From contig JBKECF010000029.1 of the NCBI GenBank assembly GCA_047974375.1, positions 1 to 64,000 on the forward strand: DNA of 64,000 nucleotides, in the 5' to 3' direction. Under the pieces are notes generated by a model, which worked only from the letters and a program-made list of their open reading frames with translations, had not been told where the DNA came from and did not search any database. This stretch comes from JBKECF01 sp047974375 (GTDB lineage Bacteria > Bacillota > Clostridia > Lachnospirales > CAMZNU01). Every line of letters starts with the position of its first letter. The first letter of the stretch is position 1. The position numbers were made by a program, and so were the translations under genes. Below are positions 43,841 to 53,463 of the stretch, piece after piece.

Positions 43841-46531
43841 ATGAAAAAGCTAATCGGATTAATTAATAGTAAAAATAACCGAGTATCTTATGGTTTGGAA
43901 CAATTAAAAAATATTTTATGCACAGATGCGAAAGTAGATTATTGTGAATATGATAAATCTAAAAAAGATTGTCTTTATATATACGGTGGTTTAACAAGTG
44001 ATGCTTTTGTAAAAGAAATGGAAGAATCAGGGCTACTAGTTTACCATACTAATGCACCAAAAAACGAGGGCTATTATTTAGCAAAAATCCCAGGGCACAA
44101 TTTAATACTTTGCCTTGGGAAAAATTATAATGGTGTACTGTACGGTTTGCTAGAGCTTTGCGAAATTATAAAAAGGGGAAAAAGCATACCTATGGAATTA
44201 TCAATTTCTGATGAACCTATTTATAAACTGAGAGGGCCAGCGGTGGGAATTCAATTAACAAAAATTGAGCCACCAAGGCTAACTTATGAATATCCTGTTA
44301 CCCCAAAAAGATTTCCATGGTTTTACGATAAAAAAATATGGATAGAATTTTTTGACCAAATGATGTGGAATAGGTGTAATGTAATATATTTATGGTCGGG
44401 TCAACCTTTTTCATCTTTCGTAAAATTAAAAGATTTCGAGGATTGTTTAGAAGTAACAGAAGAAGAATACAAAATGAACGTGGAAATGCTAAATTGGCTT
44501 ACTAAGGAATGCGACAAAAGAGGAATTTGGCTAGTTTTCAAATTCTATAGTATTCACATACCTTTACCTCTAGCTGAAAAAAACAATATTGAGCTTTTGC
44601 AAAACCAAATAACTTCTTTAAATAGAAAATATAACTATGATGGCATTGTAGAGTTTATAAAATCTTTTCCAAATGTAGGGCTTATGGTTTGCCTTGGTGA
44701 AGCCCTAAGGGGAACTCAAAATAAAACTGACTGGTTTTTAGATACAGTTATACCTGCCGTTAAAGAGGGGGTAAAAGAAACTGGTATAAAAGACTTGCCG
44801 CCCCTTATTTTAAGGGGACATGATTGCGACCCGAATGCTATTATGGAAAAGGCAGTTCATATGTACGATAATCTTTATACAATGTGGAAATACAATGGGG
44901 AAAGCTTAACAAGTTATCACTTAACAGGAAAATGGAAAGATATTCACGAAAAGCTGTCTTCTAATGGTCAAACTCATATTATGAATGTTCACGTACTAGC
45001 CAACTTAGAGCCTTTTAGATATGCAGCAACAGAATTTATACAAAAATGTATACAAGCGGGAACGGCGAAATATGGAAATAATGGATTGCATTTATATCCT
45101 TTATTTTTCTGGGACTGGCCCTATGCTGCCGATAAATCAGAAAACAGGCTATTGCAAAAAGAAAGAGACTGGATGTGGTACAAAGCTTGGTTTAGGTATG
45201 CCTGGAACCCCAATTTAGATGTAAATACAGAAAAATTATATTGGATAGATGTATTGTCGGAGCATTTTAACTGTGAACACAGTCTTGGGGAAAATATTTA
45301 CAAGGCGTTAAATTATATAGGCGAATGTACCCCAAGAATGCTTCGTAGGTTTGGTATAACTGAAGGTAATAGACAAACTTTAAATTTAGGGATGACAATG
45401 AGTCAACTTACTAATGCTTCTAAATATCGTCCAAATTATGAGTTGTATAAATCTGTTTCAACTCCAGGGGAACAGCTGGATGCATATTGTCGAAAAGAAA
45501 TAAATGGACAGGAACATTTTGGGGAAAATCCTATAGATATGTTTAACGATGTAATATGGTATGCAAAAGAGGCATACGACAATATTTTAAAAGTAAAAAA
45601 TAAAGTTAATAAAAATAATGAAGAATTAAATTATTATATTTCCGATATAGAAGCAATTTATAAGTTAGTAATGCATTTTAATTATAAAGTAAAGGCTGCG
45701 GCACAAATTTTATACTATAAATACACAATGGATGAAAATTGCGTAGGAGATGTAAGTATATTAGAAAAGGCATTACCTCTTTGGGAAGAAAGCCTTAAGT
45801 GGTATAGGGAGCTAGAGGAATTAACAAAAAATACCTATTTGTATGCAAACAGTATGCAAACACCTCAAAGGAAAATTCCATTCCCTAATGGAGAAACATA
45901 TGGTCATTGGAGTCAGTGCTTACCAGAATACGAAAAAGAATTTATTAATTTCAAGAAAAATCTTAATAATATGAAAAAAGGGATTTTTGTTGAAGATGAA
46001 ATAGTTGAAGAAGACACTGTAGTTTTTACAGGTAGCAAATTTAAATTATTAAGCGAAGATTGCTATACTTATAATTTAAAAAAGGGAACAGAAATTTTTA
46101 ATGATATGAAATCGGAAATAAAAACTTATGCTCCTGAGCTAGAGGGACTTACAGGTATAGGGTTTTCCTTGGGAAAGGCTATTACGGATGGCATGACTGT
46201 AAAAGTTGAACTGGAGGAAGATTCTAAAATATTGTTGGCATACATGAATGCAAAAGGCTTAGAGTGGCTACAAGTACCAGATTTAGAAACAAATACCCAT
46301 GCTGATGATAGAGGTGGACTAGCTATAGTAATAGGGAATGCAATGCAAGCTGAAGGCTGTCCAGATATGAATGTTCACGCCTTTACCTATGAAAAAGGAG
46401 TGCACGAATTATACCTTGGTACAGGTGGTTATACAATAGTAGGTATCATTCCAAAAAACACAGAAATAAAAGTGCGAAATGCTGGGCTTTTTGGTGAAAC
46501 AAAAGATAAATTAGATTGGTTGTATGAATAG
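43841..46531 (+). CDS. Large putative glycoside hydrolase, family not assigned
   Basis: This 896-residue protein has no signal peptide. The N-terminus (about 1-125) looks like the alpha/beta domain that precedes the barrel in GH20 and GH67 enzymes (GKNYNGVLYGLLELCEII). From about 130, LRGPAVGIQLTKIEPPRL and FFDQMMWNRCNVIYLWSGQP begin what looks like a TIM barrel, with LVFKFYSIHIPLPL, GLMVCLGEALRGTQ and PLILRGHDCDPNA as conserved-looking strand ends bearing acidic residues. A helical region (about 450-700) and a C-terminal beta domain follow. Alpha-glucuronidase-like activity is a guess from this layout. It sits 14 nt before a Gfo/Idh oxidoreductase. Confidence 0.6.
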   Translation: MKKLIGLINSKNNRVSYGLEQLKNILCTDAKVDYCEYDKSKKDCLYIYGGLTSDAFVKEMEESGLLVYHTNAPKNEGYYLAKIPGHNLILCLGKNYNGVLYGLLELCEIIKRGKSIPMELSISDEPIYKLRGPAVGIQLTKIEPPRLTYEYPVTPKRFPWFYDKKIWIEFFDQMMWNRCNVIYLWSGQPFSSFVKLKDFEDCLEVTEEEYKMNVEMLNWLTKECDKRGIWLVFKFYSIHIPLPLAEKNNIELLQNQITSLNRKYNYDGIVEFIKSFPNVGLMVCLGEALRGTQNKTDWFLDTVIPAVKEGVKETGIKDLPPLILRGHDCDPNAIMEKAVHMYDNLYTMWKYNGESLTSYHLTGKWKDIHEKLSSNGQTHIMNVHVLANLEPFRYAATEFIQKCIQAGTAKYGNNGLHLYPLFFWDWPYAADKSENRLLQKERDWMWYKAWFRYAWNPNLDVNTEKLYWIDVLSEHFNCEHSLGENIYKALNYIGECTPRMLRRFGITEGNRQTLNLGMTMSQLTNASKYRPNYELYKSVSTPGEQLDAYCRKEINGQEHFGENPIDMFNDVIWYAKEAYDNILKVKNKVNKNNEELNYYISDIEAIYKLVMHFNYKVKAAAQILYYKYTMDENCVGDVSILEKALPLWEESLKWYRELEELTKNTYLYANSMQTPQRKIPFPNGETYGHWSQCLPEYEKEFINFKKNLNNMKKGIFVEDEIVEEDTVVFTGSKFKLLSEDCYTYNLKKGTEIFNDMKSEIKTYAPELEGLTGIGFSLGKAITDGMTVKVELEEDSKILLAYMNAKGLEWLQVPDLETNTHADDRGGLAIVIGNAMQAEGCPDMNVHAFTYEKGVHELYLGTGGYTIVGIIPKNTEIKVRNAGLFGETKDKLDWLYE

Positions 46532-46545
46532 TTTGGAGGCGTACA

Positions 46546-47628
46546 ATGGAAAAAAAATTAAGAATGGGCGTGCTAGGTCTTGGTGAAGGTAGAAGTATTA
46601 TTTCTGCAGTTATGCAAAGTGACTATTGGGAAATAGGAAATATTTGCGATTTAAATGAAGATTTATGCAAGGAACAAGCAAATGCTTTTGCCTTAAGCCA
46701 GTACACATTGGATTACGAAGAAATGTTAAAAGATGAAAATATTGATGTAATAGGCATCTATACACCAGATCAACTACATGCAGAGCATATACTCATGGCT
46801 TTAAAGGCAGGAAAAGATGTAATTTGTACTAAACCCGTTATGGTTGATTTAGATAGAGCCAATGAATTGTTGGCAGTACAAAAAGAAACTGGAAAGTTAG
46901 TGTTTATAGGGCAAAGTTCCAGATATTTCGAGCCAATGCTACATCAAAGAGCTGATTATAATGAAGGCAAACACGGCGAGTTAGTAACTATGGAAGCCCA
47001 TTATATGAGTGATTCTAGATGGTTTTTGGAAAAAGCATGGAGCCATCAAAAAGGTTTTAGCTGGATGTATAACTTTATGATACATGCCGTTGACTTAACA
47101 GCGTGGTATTTACCCAATGTAGAAGAAGTTTATGGGGCTGGTGTAGTAAGTGCAAATACAAAGGCCTTTGGCTTAAATGTACCAGATACATTAAAATTTA
47201 TTCTAACAGATAAAAGTGGCATAAGTGCTACAGTTAGTGGAATTTATGCAACTCCTGCATTGGGCAATGATACAGAGGCATCAATAAATTGTACTCTTAG
47301 AGGGACCGATGGCGTAAGCCGTGCCAATTACCCTAGGTTAAAATATCTTACTAAATTTGATAAAAAACAAAAACAAGTAGACATTCATGACTTCAATGAT
47401 AAACATAAGTATTATTTTAGGTTTGAGGGTGAAAGTCACCACGCTGGGGAGTATCAAAACTATATAGAAGACTTCGCTAAATGTAAAGCTGAGGGCAAAA
47501 CTCCTTTACCAGACTTAAAAGAGGCAGTGCGCACATTAGCAATAATGGAAGCTATGGAACTTTCTGTAGAAACTGGACAGGTTATAAGAGTATCAGATGT
47601 ATTAAAAAACCGTGATATAAATATTTAA
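46546..47628 (+). CDS. Gfo/Idh/MocA-family oxidoreductase
   Basis: This NAD(P)-dependent sugar oxidoreductase has 360 residues. The Rossmann start is MGVLGLGEGRSII. IGIYTPDQLHAEHILMALKAGK and CTKPVMVDL (family EKP motif as TKP) follow, and MYNFMIHAVDLTAWYL holds the likely active-site His. The C-terminal half is the alpha/beta domain for sugar binding. The operon position right after the 896-residue hydrolase suggests it acts on the sugar released there. GGAGG precedes the start. Confidence 0.88.
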   Translation: MEKKLRMGVLGLGEGRSIISAVMQSDYWEIGNICDLNEDLCKEQANAFALSQYTLDYEEMLKDENIDVIGIYTPDQLHAEHILMALKAGKDVICTKPVMVDLDRANELLAVQKETGKLVFIGQSSRYFEPMLHQRADYNEGKHGELVTMEAHYMSDSRWFLEKAWSHQKGFSWMYNFMIHAVDLTAWYLPNVEEVYGAGVVSANTKAFGLNVPDTLKFILTDKSGISATVSGIYATPALGNDTEASINCTLRGTDGVSRANYPRLKYLTKFDKKQKQVDIHDFNDKHKYYFRFEGESHHAGEYQNYIEDFAKCKAEGKTPLPDLKEAVRTLAIMEAMELSVETGQVIRVSDVLKNRDINI

Positions 47629-47651
47629 ATGTCTGTCAAAGAATAAAATAA

Positions 47652-47680
47652 GGCTGGCGGAAATTCGTCAGTCTTTTTTT
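47652..47680 (+). terminator. Terminator between oxidoreductase and fucosidase
   Basis: GGCTGGCG (47652-47659) pairs with CGTCAGTC (47666-47673) with two G-U pairs, followed by seven T. No clear new promoter is seen before the next gene, so read-through is likely. Confidence 0.65.
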
Positions 47681-47699
47681 ATAACACAAGGAGATGAAT

Positions 47700-49043
47700 A
47701 TGGATAAAAAAATGCCGAGAGAAATGACGGGCGCAGAGCTTAGGTCAATGTTAAAAAGTAGTATTAACTTAAAAAGTTTAGGTGGAGTTAAATGCGAGGA
47801 ATTAAATCTATCTAAAGAAGATAAAAAATGGTGGAAAGACGCTAAAATTGGAATGTTTATACATTGGGGTCTATACTCAGCTTTAGGAAAAGGTGAATGG
47901 GCAAAATACAATTTAAAAATTGATGATGAAGAGTATAACAAGCTTTCCGAAGAATTATTACAAGAAGACTTTAATGCGGAAGAGTGGGTAGAAATAGCAA
48001 AGGATTTTGGTGCAAACTACAGTGTAATGGTTACCAAGCATCATGATGGCTTTGCGCTTTGGGGTTCCAAAGGTAGCTACAATGATTTTAATTCTTGTAA
48101 AATGCCACCTCATAGAGATGTTGTTAGAGAGTTTGTAGATGGTTGCAGAAAAAATAATTTAGCTGTAGGGCTTTATTACTCTCCTATGGATTGGAGATTT
48201 CCGGGATATTTCGACCCAGAGGGTCTGCCGGAAAATGCAAGTCTAATGAAAAAACAATGTTATTCCCAAGTGGAAGAGTTGTGCAGGGACTATGGACCTT
48301 TAGATATTCTTTGGTATGATGGAGCTTGGCTTGCACATAAGGGTAGCGATACAACAAGTGCTTGGTTTTGGGAGCCGTCAAAACTTAACAAAATGGCAAG
48401 AAAATATAATCCTAAAATGATGATTAACCCACGTTCTGGCTGGGAGGGGGATTTTTATTGTGATGAGGGTTCCCATGAAATAACAGGGCAAATAATGCCT
48501 GTGCTTTGGGAGAAAAATATGTGCGTATGCTCAGGAAGTTCATGGGGGTGGATGAAAGAGGACCCTGTTTCAGATTTTAATTGGCTTATAAAAATGATGA
48601 TAAACACAGTTTGTAGAGGTGGAAACTGGTTAGTTAATATAGGACCAGACAAAAATGGTAAAATATCTAAGGAAATAAGAAATAGAATGAAAGAAGTAGG
48701 GGACTGGTTAAGGGAATATGGTGAAAGTGTATATGCAACAGAGGGCGGGCCTATAGAACCTATCGATAATGTTTATGGCACAACTTTTAAAGAGAATAAA
48801 GTATACTTACACATATTAGATGAAGAAAAATTTAAGGAAGAGCAGTTGCCTCTTATGGAAAATAAACTAAAAAATATAAAAACTTTTCAAGGTGAAGCTG
48901 TTGACTATAGTATTTCAAACACTGGAATTAAAATTAATTTAGATAAAATTAACATGGAGTCACCAGATAGAATTTTAATTTTAGAGTTTGAGAATGATAT
49001 TGAATTTGAAAAAGTAAGTGAAATATATTTTACAGGTAAATAA
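47700..49043 (+). CDS. Alpha-L-fucosidase, GH29
   Basis: This retaining exo-fucosidase has 447 residues. WKDAKIGMFIHWGLYS, YSVMVTKHHDGFALW and GPLDILWYDGAW, with nucleophile Asp207, are diagnostic. MINPRSGWEGDFYCDE and GNWLVNIGPDKNGKI follow. There is no signal peptide. The start at 47700 has AAGGAG 6 nt upstream; the ATG at 47694 overlaps that site. The product would be free L-fucose, which fits the sugar-acid enzymes downstream. Confidence 0.93.
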   Translation: MDKKMPREMTGAELRSMLKSSINLKSLGGVKCEELNLSKEDKKWWKDAKIGMFIHWGLYSALGKGEWAKYNLKIDDEEYNKLSEELLQEDFNAEEWVEIAKDFGANYSVMVTKHHDGFALWGSKGSYNDFNSCKMPPHRDVVREFVDGCRKNNLAVGLYYSPMDWRFPGYFDPEGLPENASLMKKQCYSQVEELCRDYGPLDILWYDGAWLAHKGSDTTSAWFWEPSKLNKMARKYNPKMMINPRSGWEGDFYCDEGSHEITGQIMPVLWEKNMCVCSGSSWGWMKEDPVSDFNWLIKMMINTVCRGGNWLVNIGPDKNGKISKEIRNRMKEVGDWLREYGESVYATEGGPIEPIDNVYGTTFKENKVYLHILDEEKFKEEQLPLMENKLKNIKTFQGEAVDYSISNTGIKINLDKINMESPDRILILEFENDIEFEKVSEIYFTGK

Positions 49044-49059
49044 ATTTTAGGAGGAAAAT

Positions 49060-51081
49060 ATGTATTACGGAACGTCCTATTACCCAGAACATAAAAATGA
49101 AGCTGAGCTAAATCATGATATAAAGTTATTAATTGATTCAAAAATAAATACCATTAGAATGGGAGAATTTTCTTGGTGTAGAATGGAGCCGAAAGAAAAT
49201 GAATACGACTTTAATTGGCTTATAAAAGTAGTAAATAAACTTGGGGAAAATGGAATTAATACAGTACTTTGCACGCCAACGGCTTGCCCTCCTATTTGGC
49301 TTATTGAAAAATATCCAAATGTATTATATCAAGATAATAAAAGAGTAGTACGCCCCTTTGGTGGTAGAAGGCATTATTGCTATACTAATGAAAATTATAG
49401 AAAACATTCAGAAAAAATAACAAGGGAGTTAAGCAAGGCTTTTGGTAAAAATCCCTATGTAATAGCTGTACAAATAGATAATGAACCAGCTCAAGAGGGC
49501 ACAGGCCGTTGTACTTGCAAGAATTGCGAAAGTCGCTTTCACAAATGGTTAGAGGAAAAATACAAAACTATTGAAGAGTACAATAAGAGAAGTGGAAGTA
49601 TTTTTTGGAGTCAAGAGTACACAAGATTTGACCAAATATCTTTTCCAGTAAACACTATAGAAGTTGGTGCACAGAATTCTATAAATGCATTTTATGAAAG
49701 TCCAACAGTAAGGTTGGATTTCGAGAATTTTGCCAGTGATATGCAAATTGAGTATCAAGACATTCAAACTAAAGTTTTAAAAGAATATTTTTCAAGTAAT
49801 GTAGAAATAACGACTAATGGTACGGGTCTAGCTACTAATAGCATAGATTACTATAAAAGTTTTAAAGATTTAGACAAATATGCTTTTGACTATTATCCAG
49901 ATTTAAGAGATGCACAAGTTAGTTCTTTGCCCTATGCTTTTGGTAGAGGCATAAAGGAGGATAATGCCTTTTGGATATTGGAATTTATGTCAGGTGGTGG
50001 TCATCGTCTTAGTGGATCTGGCAGATTACAGCCTAACCCTAATGCATTAAAGCAATCAGTTTTACATTCCTTTGCTCATGGAGCACAAATGATGTTGCAT
50101 TTTCAATTTAGAACTTATCCTTTTGGTGCAGAGCAATTAAACTATGCCATTGTGGACATGGATGGAGTTCCAAGGCGAAGATATTTCGAAATGAAGGAAA
50201 CAGCAGAGCTTTTAGAAAAATTAAAAGCTATAGAATATGCTGAATTTAAAAGTGAAGTAGCTATAGTATTTGACTATGAATCTCATTGGGCGTTACGTAT
50301 AAAGCCTGTAAATGATCCAGTTTTTAAGTACTTAAACTATCTTGAAAGTTTATATAAAAATTTAGAGGTAGCAGGCCTTAATGCTGACGTAATTTCTTTA
50401 AAAGGAGATTTAAATAAATACAAAGTTTTAATTTTACCTACAACGATTATTTTAAGCAGAAAAAATCAAGAAAAACTTAAAATTTACGTGAAAAATGGTG
50501 GCGTATTAATAGGTACTTTCCTTACGTCAGTTAAAAATGAAGATAATGTAGGCTACACAGATGTATTACCAGCAGGCTTAACAGAAGTATTTGCCACAAC
50601 TGTAGAAGAAGTAGAGCCAGTTTTTGAAAAAAATATAAATAAAGTTGAAATAAACTTAAACGGTGAGATAATAACATCAATGGATAGATCTTGGAGCGAG
50701 CTCCTAGGTGGCGATTCCAAAGCAGTAGGTACATATTTAGAAGATTATAAGGTTGGAGAAAAAGCAATATCTGTTAATAATTATGGAAAAGGTAAAGCGT
50801 ACTATATAGGTACGGACTTAGAAGATAATGGGTATATTAATTTATTTAAACATATTGCCAAGGAAGCAAATATAAGCTGTACTTCCATTAACAGAGAGAA
50901 AAATGTAGAGGTTGTAAAAAGATTTTTAAATAATAAAGAAATAATATTTATATTTAACTTTACAGGAAAAGACCAAGAGATTAAACTAGATGAAGAATAT
51001 ACAAATTATATAAGCCAAGAAAAAGCAGTAGGAAAAATATCTATAGAGAGAAATGGAACTTTAATACTTGAGAAAATCTAG
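49060..51081 (+). CDS. Beta-galactosidase, GH42
   Basis: This clan GH-A enzyme has 673 residues. YGTSYYPEHKNEAELNHDI, TPTACPPIWL and the acid/base Glu142 in VQIDNEPAQ are typical. The cysteine cluster CTCKNCESRF marks the zinc-binding GH42 subgroup. The nucleophile is Glu308 in WILEFMSGGG. A trimerisation domain (about 400-600) and a small C-terminal beta domain follow. It is cytoplasmic. GAGGAAA precedes the ATG, 16 nt after the fucosidase. Confidence 0.93.
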   Translation: MYYGTSYYPEHKNEAELNHDIKLLIDSKINTIRMGEFSWCRMEPKENEYDFNWLIKVVNKLGENGINTVLCTPTACPPIWLIEKYPNVLYQDNKRVVRPFGGRRHYCYTNENYRKHSEKITRELSKAFGKNPYVIAVQIDNEPAQEGTGRCTCKNCESRFHKWLEEKYKTIEEYNKRSGSIFWSQEYTRFDQISFPVNTIEVGAQNSINAFYESPTVRLDFENFASDMQIEYQDIQTKVLKEYFSSNVEITTNGTGLATNSIDYYKSFKDLDKYAFDYYPDLRDAQVSSLPYAFGRGIKEDNAFWILEFMSGGGHRLSGSGRLQPNPNALKQSVLHSFAHGAQMMLHFQFRTYPFGAEQLNYAIVDMDGVPRRRYFEMKETAELLEKLKAIEYAEFKSEVAIVFDYESHWALRIKPVNDPVFKYLNYLESLYKNLEVAGLNADVISLKGDLNKYKVLILPTTIILSRKNQEKLKIYVKNGGVLIGTFLTSVKNEDNVGYTDVLPAGLTEVFATTVEEVEPVFEKNINKVEINLNGEIITSMDRSWSELLGGDSKAVGTYLEDYKVGEKAISVNNYGKGKAYYIGTDLEDNGYINLFKHIAKEANISCTSINREKNVEVVKRFLNNKEIIFIFNFTGKDQEIKLDEEYTNYISQEKAVGKISIERNGTLILEKI

Positions 51082-51090
51082 AGGTGCAAA

Positions 51091-52179
51091 ATGCTAAATG
51101 AAATAAAGGATATAAAGATTTATGAAGCAACATCAGAAATATCTCAGCCTATAGCAGATTCTACCCACAATATAAGTGAAATAAGTTTTTTTGTTGTGGA
51201 AGTAATTACAGAGGAAAATATAGTTGGCCAAGGTTATTTATTATCTTTCCACTACTCTAAAAATGCCATCAAGGGTGCGCTTATAGATGGTAAAAATTTT
51301 ATTTTACAACAGGGGTATAAGGTTTACGAGACTGTTAAAATGAAAAAGGAATTTGATATTGAAAGCGAATATTTTGGCAGCCTAGGTTTGCAAAGATGGG
51401 TTCAAGCTACTTTAAATGTTGCTATGTGGGATGCTTGGGCGAAAACATTAAAAATGCCAATTTGGAAAATTTTTGGAGTATCTACATATAAGATACCTGT
51501 TTATGGAAGTGGAGGATGGTTATCCTATTCCATAAATGAGCTTATTGAAGAAGTTACTAATTATAAAAAAAGTGGCTTCAAAGCTGTAAAAATAAAAGTT
51601 GGCTCGGAGTCTGTAGAAGAAGATTTAGAAAGATTGTATAAAGTTAGGGAAGCTATTGGCAATGATGTTAAAATAATGATGGATGCTAATCAAGGTATGA
51701 CGGGAATTACAGCCTTATTGTTAGCAGAAAGAGCAAAAGAAATTGGCATACATTGGTTTGAAGAGCCTGTTCTTAACACAGATTATGAAAGTTATAAAAT
51801 TCTGAAAAATAAAACAGGTATTTCCTTGGCAATGGGTGAAAGGGAGTATAATATAGAAAGCCTAAAGGCACTTATAGCTAGAAATGCTATAGACCTTTGG
51901 CAACCAGACATAATTAGAATTGGTGGAGTAGAGGAGTGGCGAAATTCAGCGGCATTAGCTAATAGTTACCATATACCTGTATTGCCTCATTATTATAAAG
52001 ATTACGATGTTCCTTTATTAGCAACTGTACCAAATGGCTATGGTGCTGAATCCTTTGATTGGATAGATGGAATTATTGATAATAAAATGGTAGTAGAAGA
52101 TGGATATGCACAATTAAGACAAGGCGACGGCTGGGGATTTAATTTTAAAAAAGAATTTTTAAAGGAGATTTATGTTTAA
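51091..52179 (+). CDS. Enolase-superfamily sugar-acid dehydratase (mandelate racemase subgroup)
   Basis: This 362-residue enzyme has an N-terminal capping domain and a C-terminal barrel. AVKIKVGSES carries the catalytic lysines, MMDANQG, HWFEEPV and MGEREYN supply the Asp/Glu/Glu magnesium ligands, and LPHYYKDYD carries a likely base. Such enzymes dehydrate aldonates or uronic-type acids; the neighbouring fucosidase makes L-fuconate one possible substrate, and the paired TRAP transporter suggests a sugar acid. It starts 9 nt after GH42 and overlaps the SDR gene by 8 nt. Confidence 0.82.
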   Translation: MLNEIKDIKIYEATSEISQPIADSTHNISEISFFVVEVITEENIVGQGYLLSFHYSKNAIKGALIDGKNFILQQGYKVYETVKMKKEFDIESEYFGSLGLQRWVQATLNVAMWDAWAKTLKMPIWKIFGVSTYKIPVYGSGGWLSYSINELIEEVTNYKKSGFKAVKIKVGSESVEEDLERLYKVREAIGNDVKIMMDANQGMTGITALLLAERAKEIGIHWFEEPVLNTDYESYKILKNKTGISLAMGEREYNIESLKALIARNAIDLWQPDIIRIGGVEEWRNSAALANSYHIPVLPHYYKDYDVPLLATVPNGYGAESFDWIDGIIDNKMVVEDGYAQLRQGDGWGFNFKKEFLKEIYV

Positions 52180-52912
52180 TTTAAATGGCAGAACGGGAAT
52201 TGTTACAGGTGGTTCAAGTGGTTTAGGATTAGCTATAGCAAATACATTGGCAGATGCAGGAGCTACAGTATACACAATTAGCAGAACAGGAAGAGTAAAA
52301 GACGATACTATACTTCACAAAAATATTGTAGAACTAAAGGGAGATGTGTTGGACTATGAAACATTAGAAGAAATAGTTAAAGAAGTTGGCGAAAAAAAAG
52401 GTATAGATTTCCTAATCAATAATGCTGGTATTACTGTGAAAAAGAGGGCTGAGGATTTTTCTGATGAAGACTTTGATTTAATACATAGAGTAAATGTAAG
52501 CAGTGTTTTTAAACTATCTTGTCTATGCTATCCCTATTTAAAAAAGTCAGAGCACACAGGACGTATTATTAATATTTCATCTATGGCTGCTCATTTAGGT
52601 TTTAGTCAAGTAGTACCATATTGTTCTAGTAAAGGTGCTGTATTGGGATTAACCAAGGGTCTTTCTGTAGAATGGGCTAGAGAGAATATAACAGTTAACT
52701 CCATAGCACCAGGTTGGTTTCCATCTGAAATGAGTAAACAGGTAATGGATGAAGAACGGAAAAATAAAATATTATCAAGAATGCCATTAAATAAATTTGG
52801 TGACCCTAAAGACATTGGAGCCATGGCGCTTTTTTTAGTAAGTGATAGTGCAAAGTATATAACAGGACAAGATTACGCCGTTGATGGTGGGGCATTGTCT
52901 TTTGGTTTTTAA
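52172..52912 (+). CDS. SDR-family dehydrogenase
   Basis: This short-chain dehydrogenase has 246 residues: cofactor loop VTGGSSGLGLAIA, NNAGITV, catalytic Ser in NISSMAAH, YCSSKGAV (Tyr-x3-Lys), PGWFPSEM. The general look is that of KduD/gluconate 5-dehydrogenase-type enzymes, which oxidise or reduce a hydroxyl on a keto-deoxy sugar acid. The overlap with the dehydratase gene supports a two-step pathway, for example oxidation of a 2-keto-3-deoxy acid (inference). A strong terminator follows. Confidence 0.85.
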   Translation: MFNLNGRTGIVTGGSSGLGLAIANTLADAGATVYTISRTGRVKDDTILHKNIVELKGDVLDYETLEEIVKEVGEKKGIDFLINNAGITVKKRAEDFSDEDFDLIHRVNVSSVFKLSCLCYPYLKKSEHTGRIINISSMAAHLGFSQVVPYCSSKGAVLGLTKGLSVEWARENITVNSIAPGWFPSEMSKQVMDEERKNKILSRMPLNKFGDPKDIGAMALFLVSDSAKYITGQDYAVDGGALSFGF

Positions 52913-52920
52913 TGGATATA

Positions 52921-52962
52921 AAAAACGTTTCGTTGATAGATTTTGGTCAACGAAACGTTTTT
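52921..52962. terminator. Bidirectional terminator
   Basis: AAAAACGTTTCGTTGA (52921-52936) pairs perfectly with TCAACGAAACGTTTTT (52947-52962), between convergent operons, with A and T tails. Confidence 0.92.
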
Positions 52963-52970
52963 TTTGTTTT

Positions 52971-53462
52971 TTATAAAGCGTAGAAACCAGATTTATTTTT
53001 ACAATCTACGGTTTCTAACAAATTTTTTACATTTTCAAATTGTGAACCTAAAATTTCTTTAGTTAAAATATATCCTTCTTTTTCAGAGGTATATATAACA
53101 AAAATACTTTTATCCTTTAAAATTCTTTTAGTATTAGTCCATTTTATTTTGTTTACGTTATTATCAAATGAAATAGTGAAATTTTTTTCATCTAAAATAA
53201 TCTTCATATTTTTAGGTAAGTTGCCTATTTGTTTTTTTAACCTTTTATATATAAAAAGGGGTTGAAATATAGGAAATGCAAATACACATAAAAATAATAG
53301 TATTTTTGAAAAAAGTTCAAAATCAGCCCAAAACCTAAATAGTAAACTCATAGAGCCAATTGTAAAAGTAATGTTTACAACACCAACTAAAGTTTTGTAC
53401 ATTGATTTTAAAGTCATTTTTGTCATAATTAAAGGATCAACATAATAATTAAACTCATACAT
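52971..53462 (-). CDS. YcxB-like membrane protein
   Basis: This 163-residue protein has two hydrophobic segments (about 25-45 and 52-72) and a C-terminal soluble part with a beta-rich pattern (FTISFDNNVNKIKWTNTKRILKD-like, then FVIYTSEKEGYILTKEIL). This matches the general form of YcxB-like proteins (PF14317), of unknown function. Its start lies one base after the stop of the TRAP large permease, so it is cotranscribed with the transporter, probably by chance of placement. Confidence 0.65.
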   Translation of the reverse strand: MYEFNYYVDPLIMTKMTLKSMYKTLVGVVNITFTIGSMSLLFRFWADFELFSKILLFLCVFAFPIFQPLFIYKRLKKQIGNLPKNMKIILDEKNFTISFDNNVNKIKWTNTKRILKDKSIFVIYTSEKEGYILTKEILGSQFENVKNLLETVDCKNKSGFYAL

Positions 53463-53463
53463 A

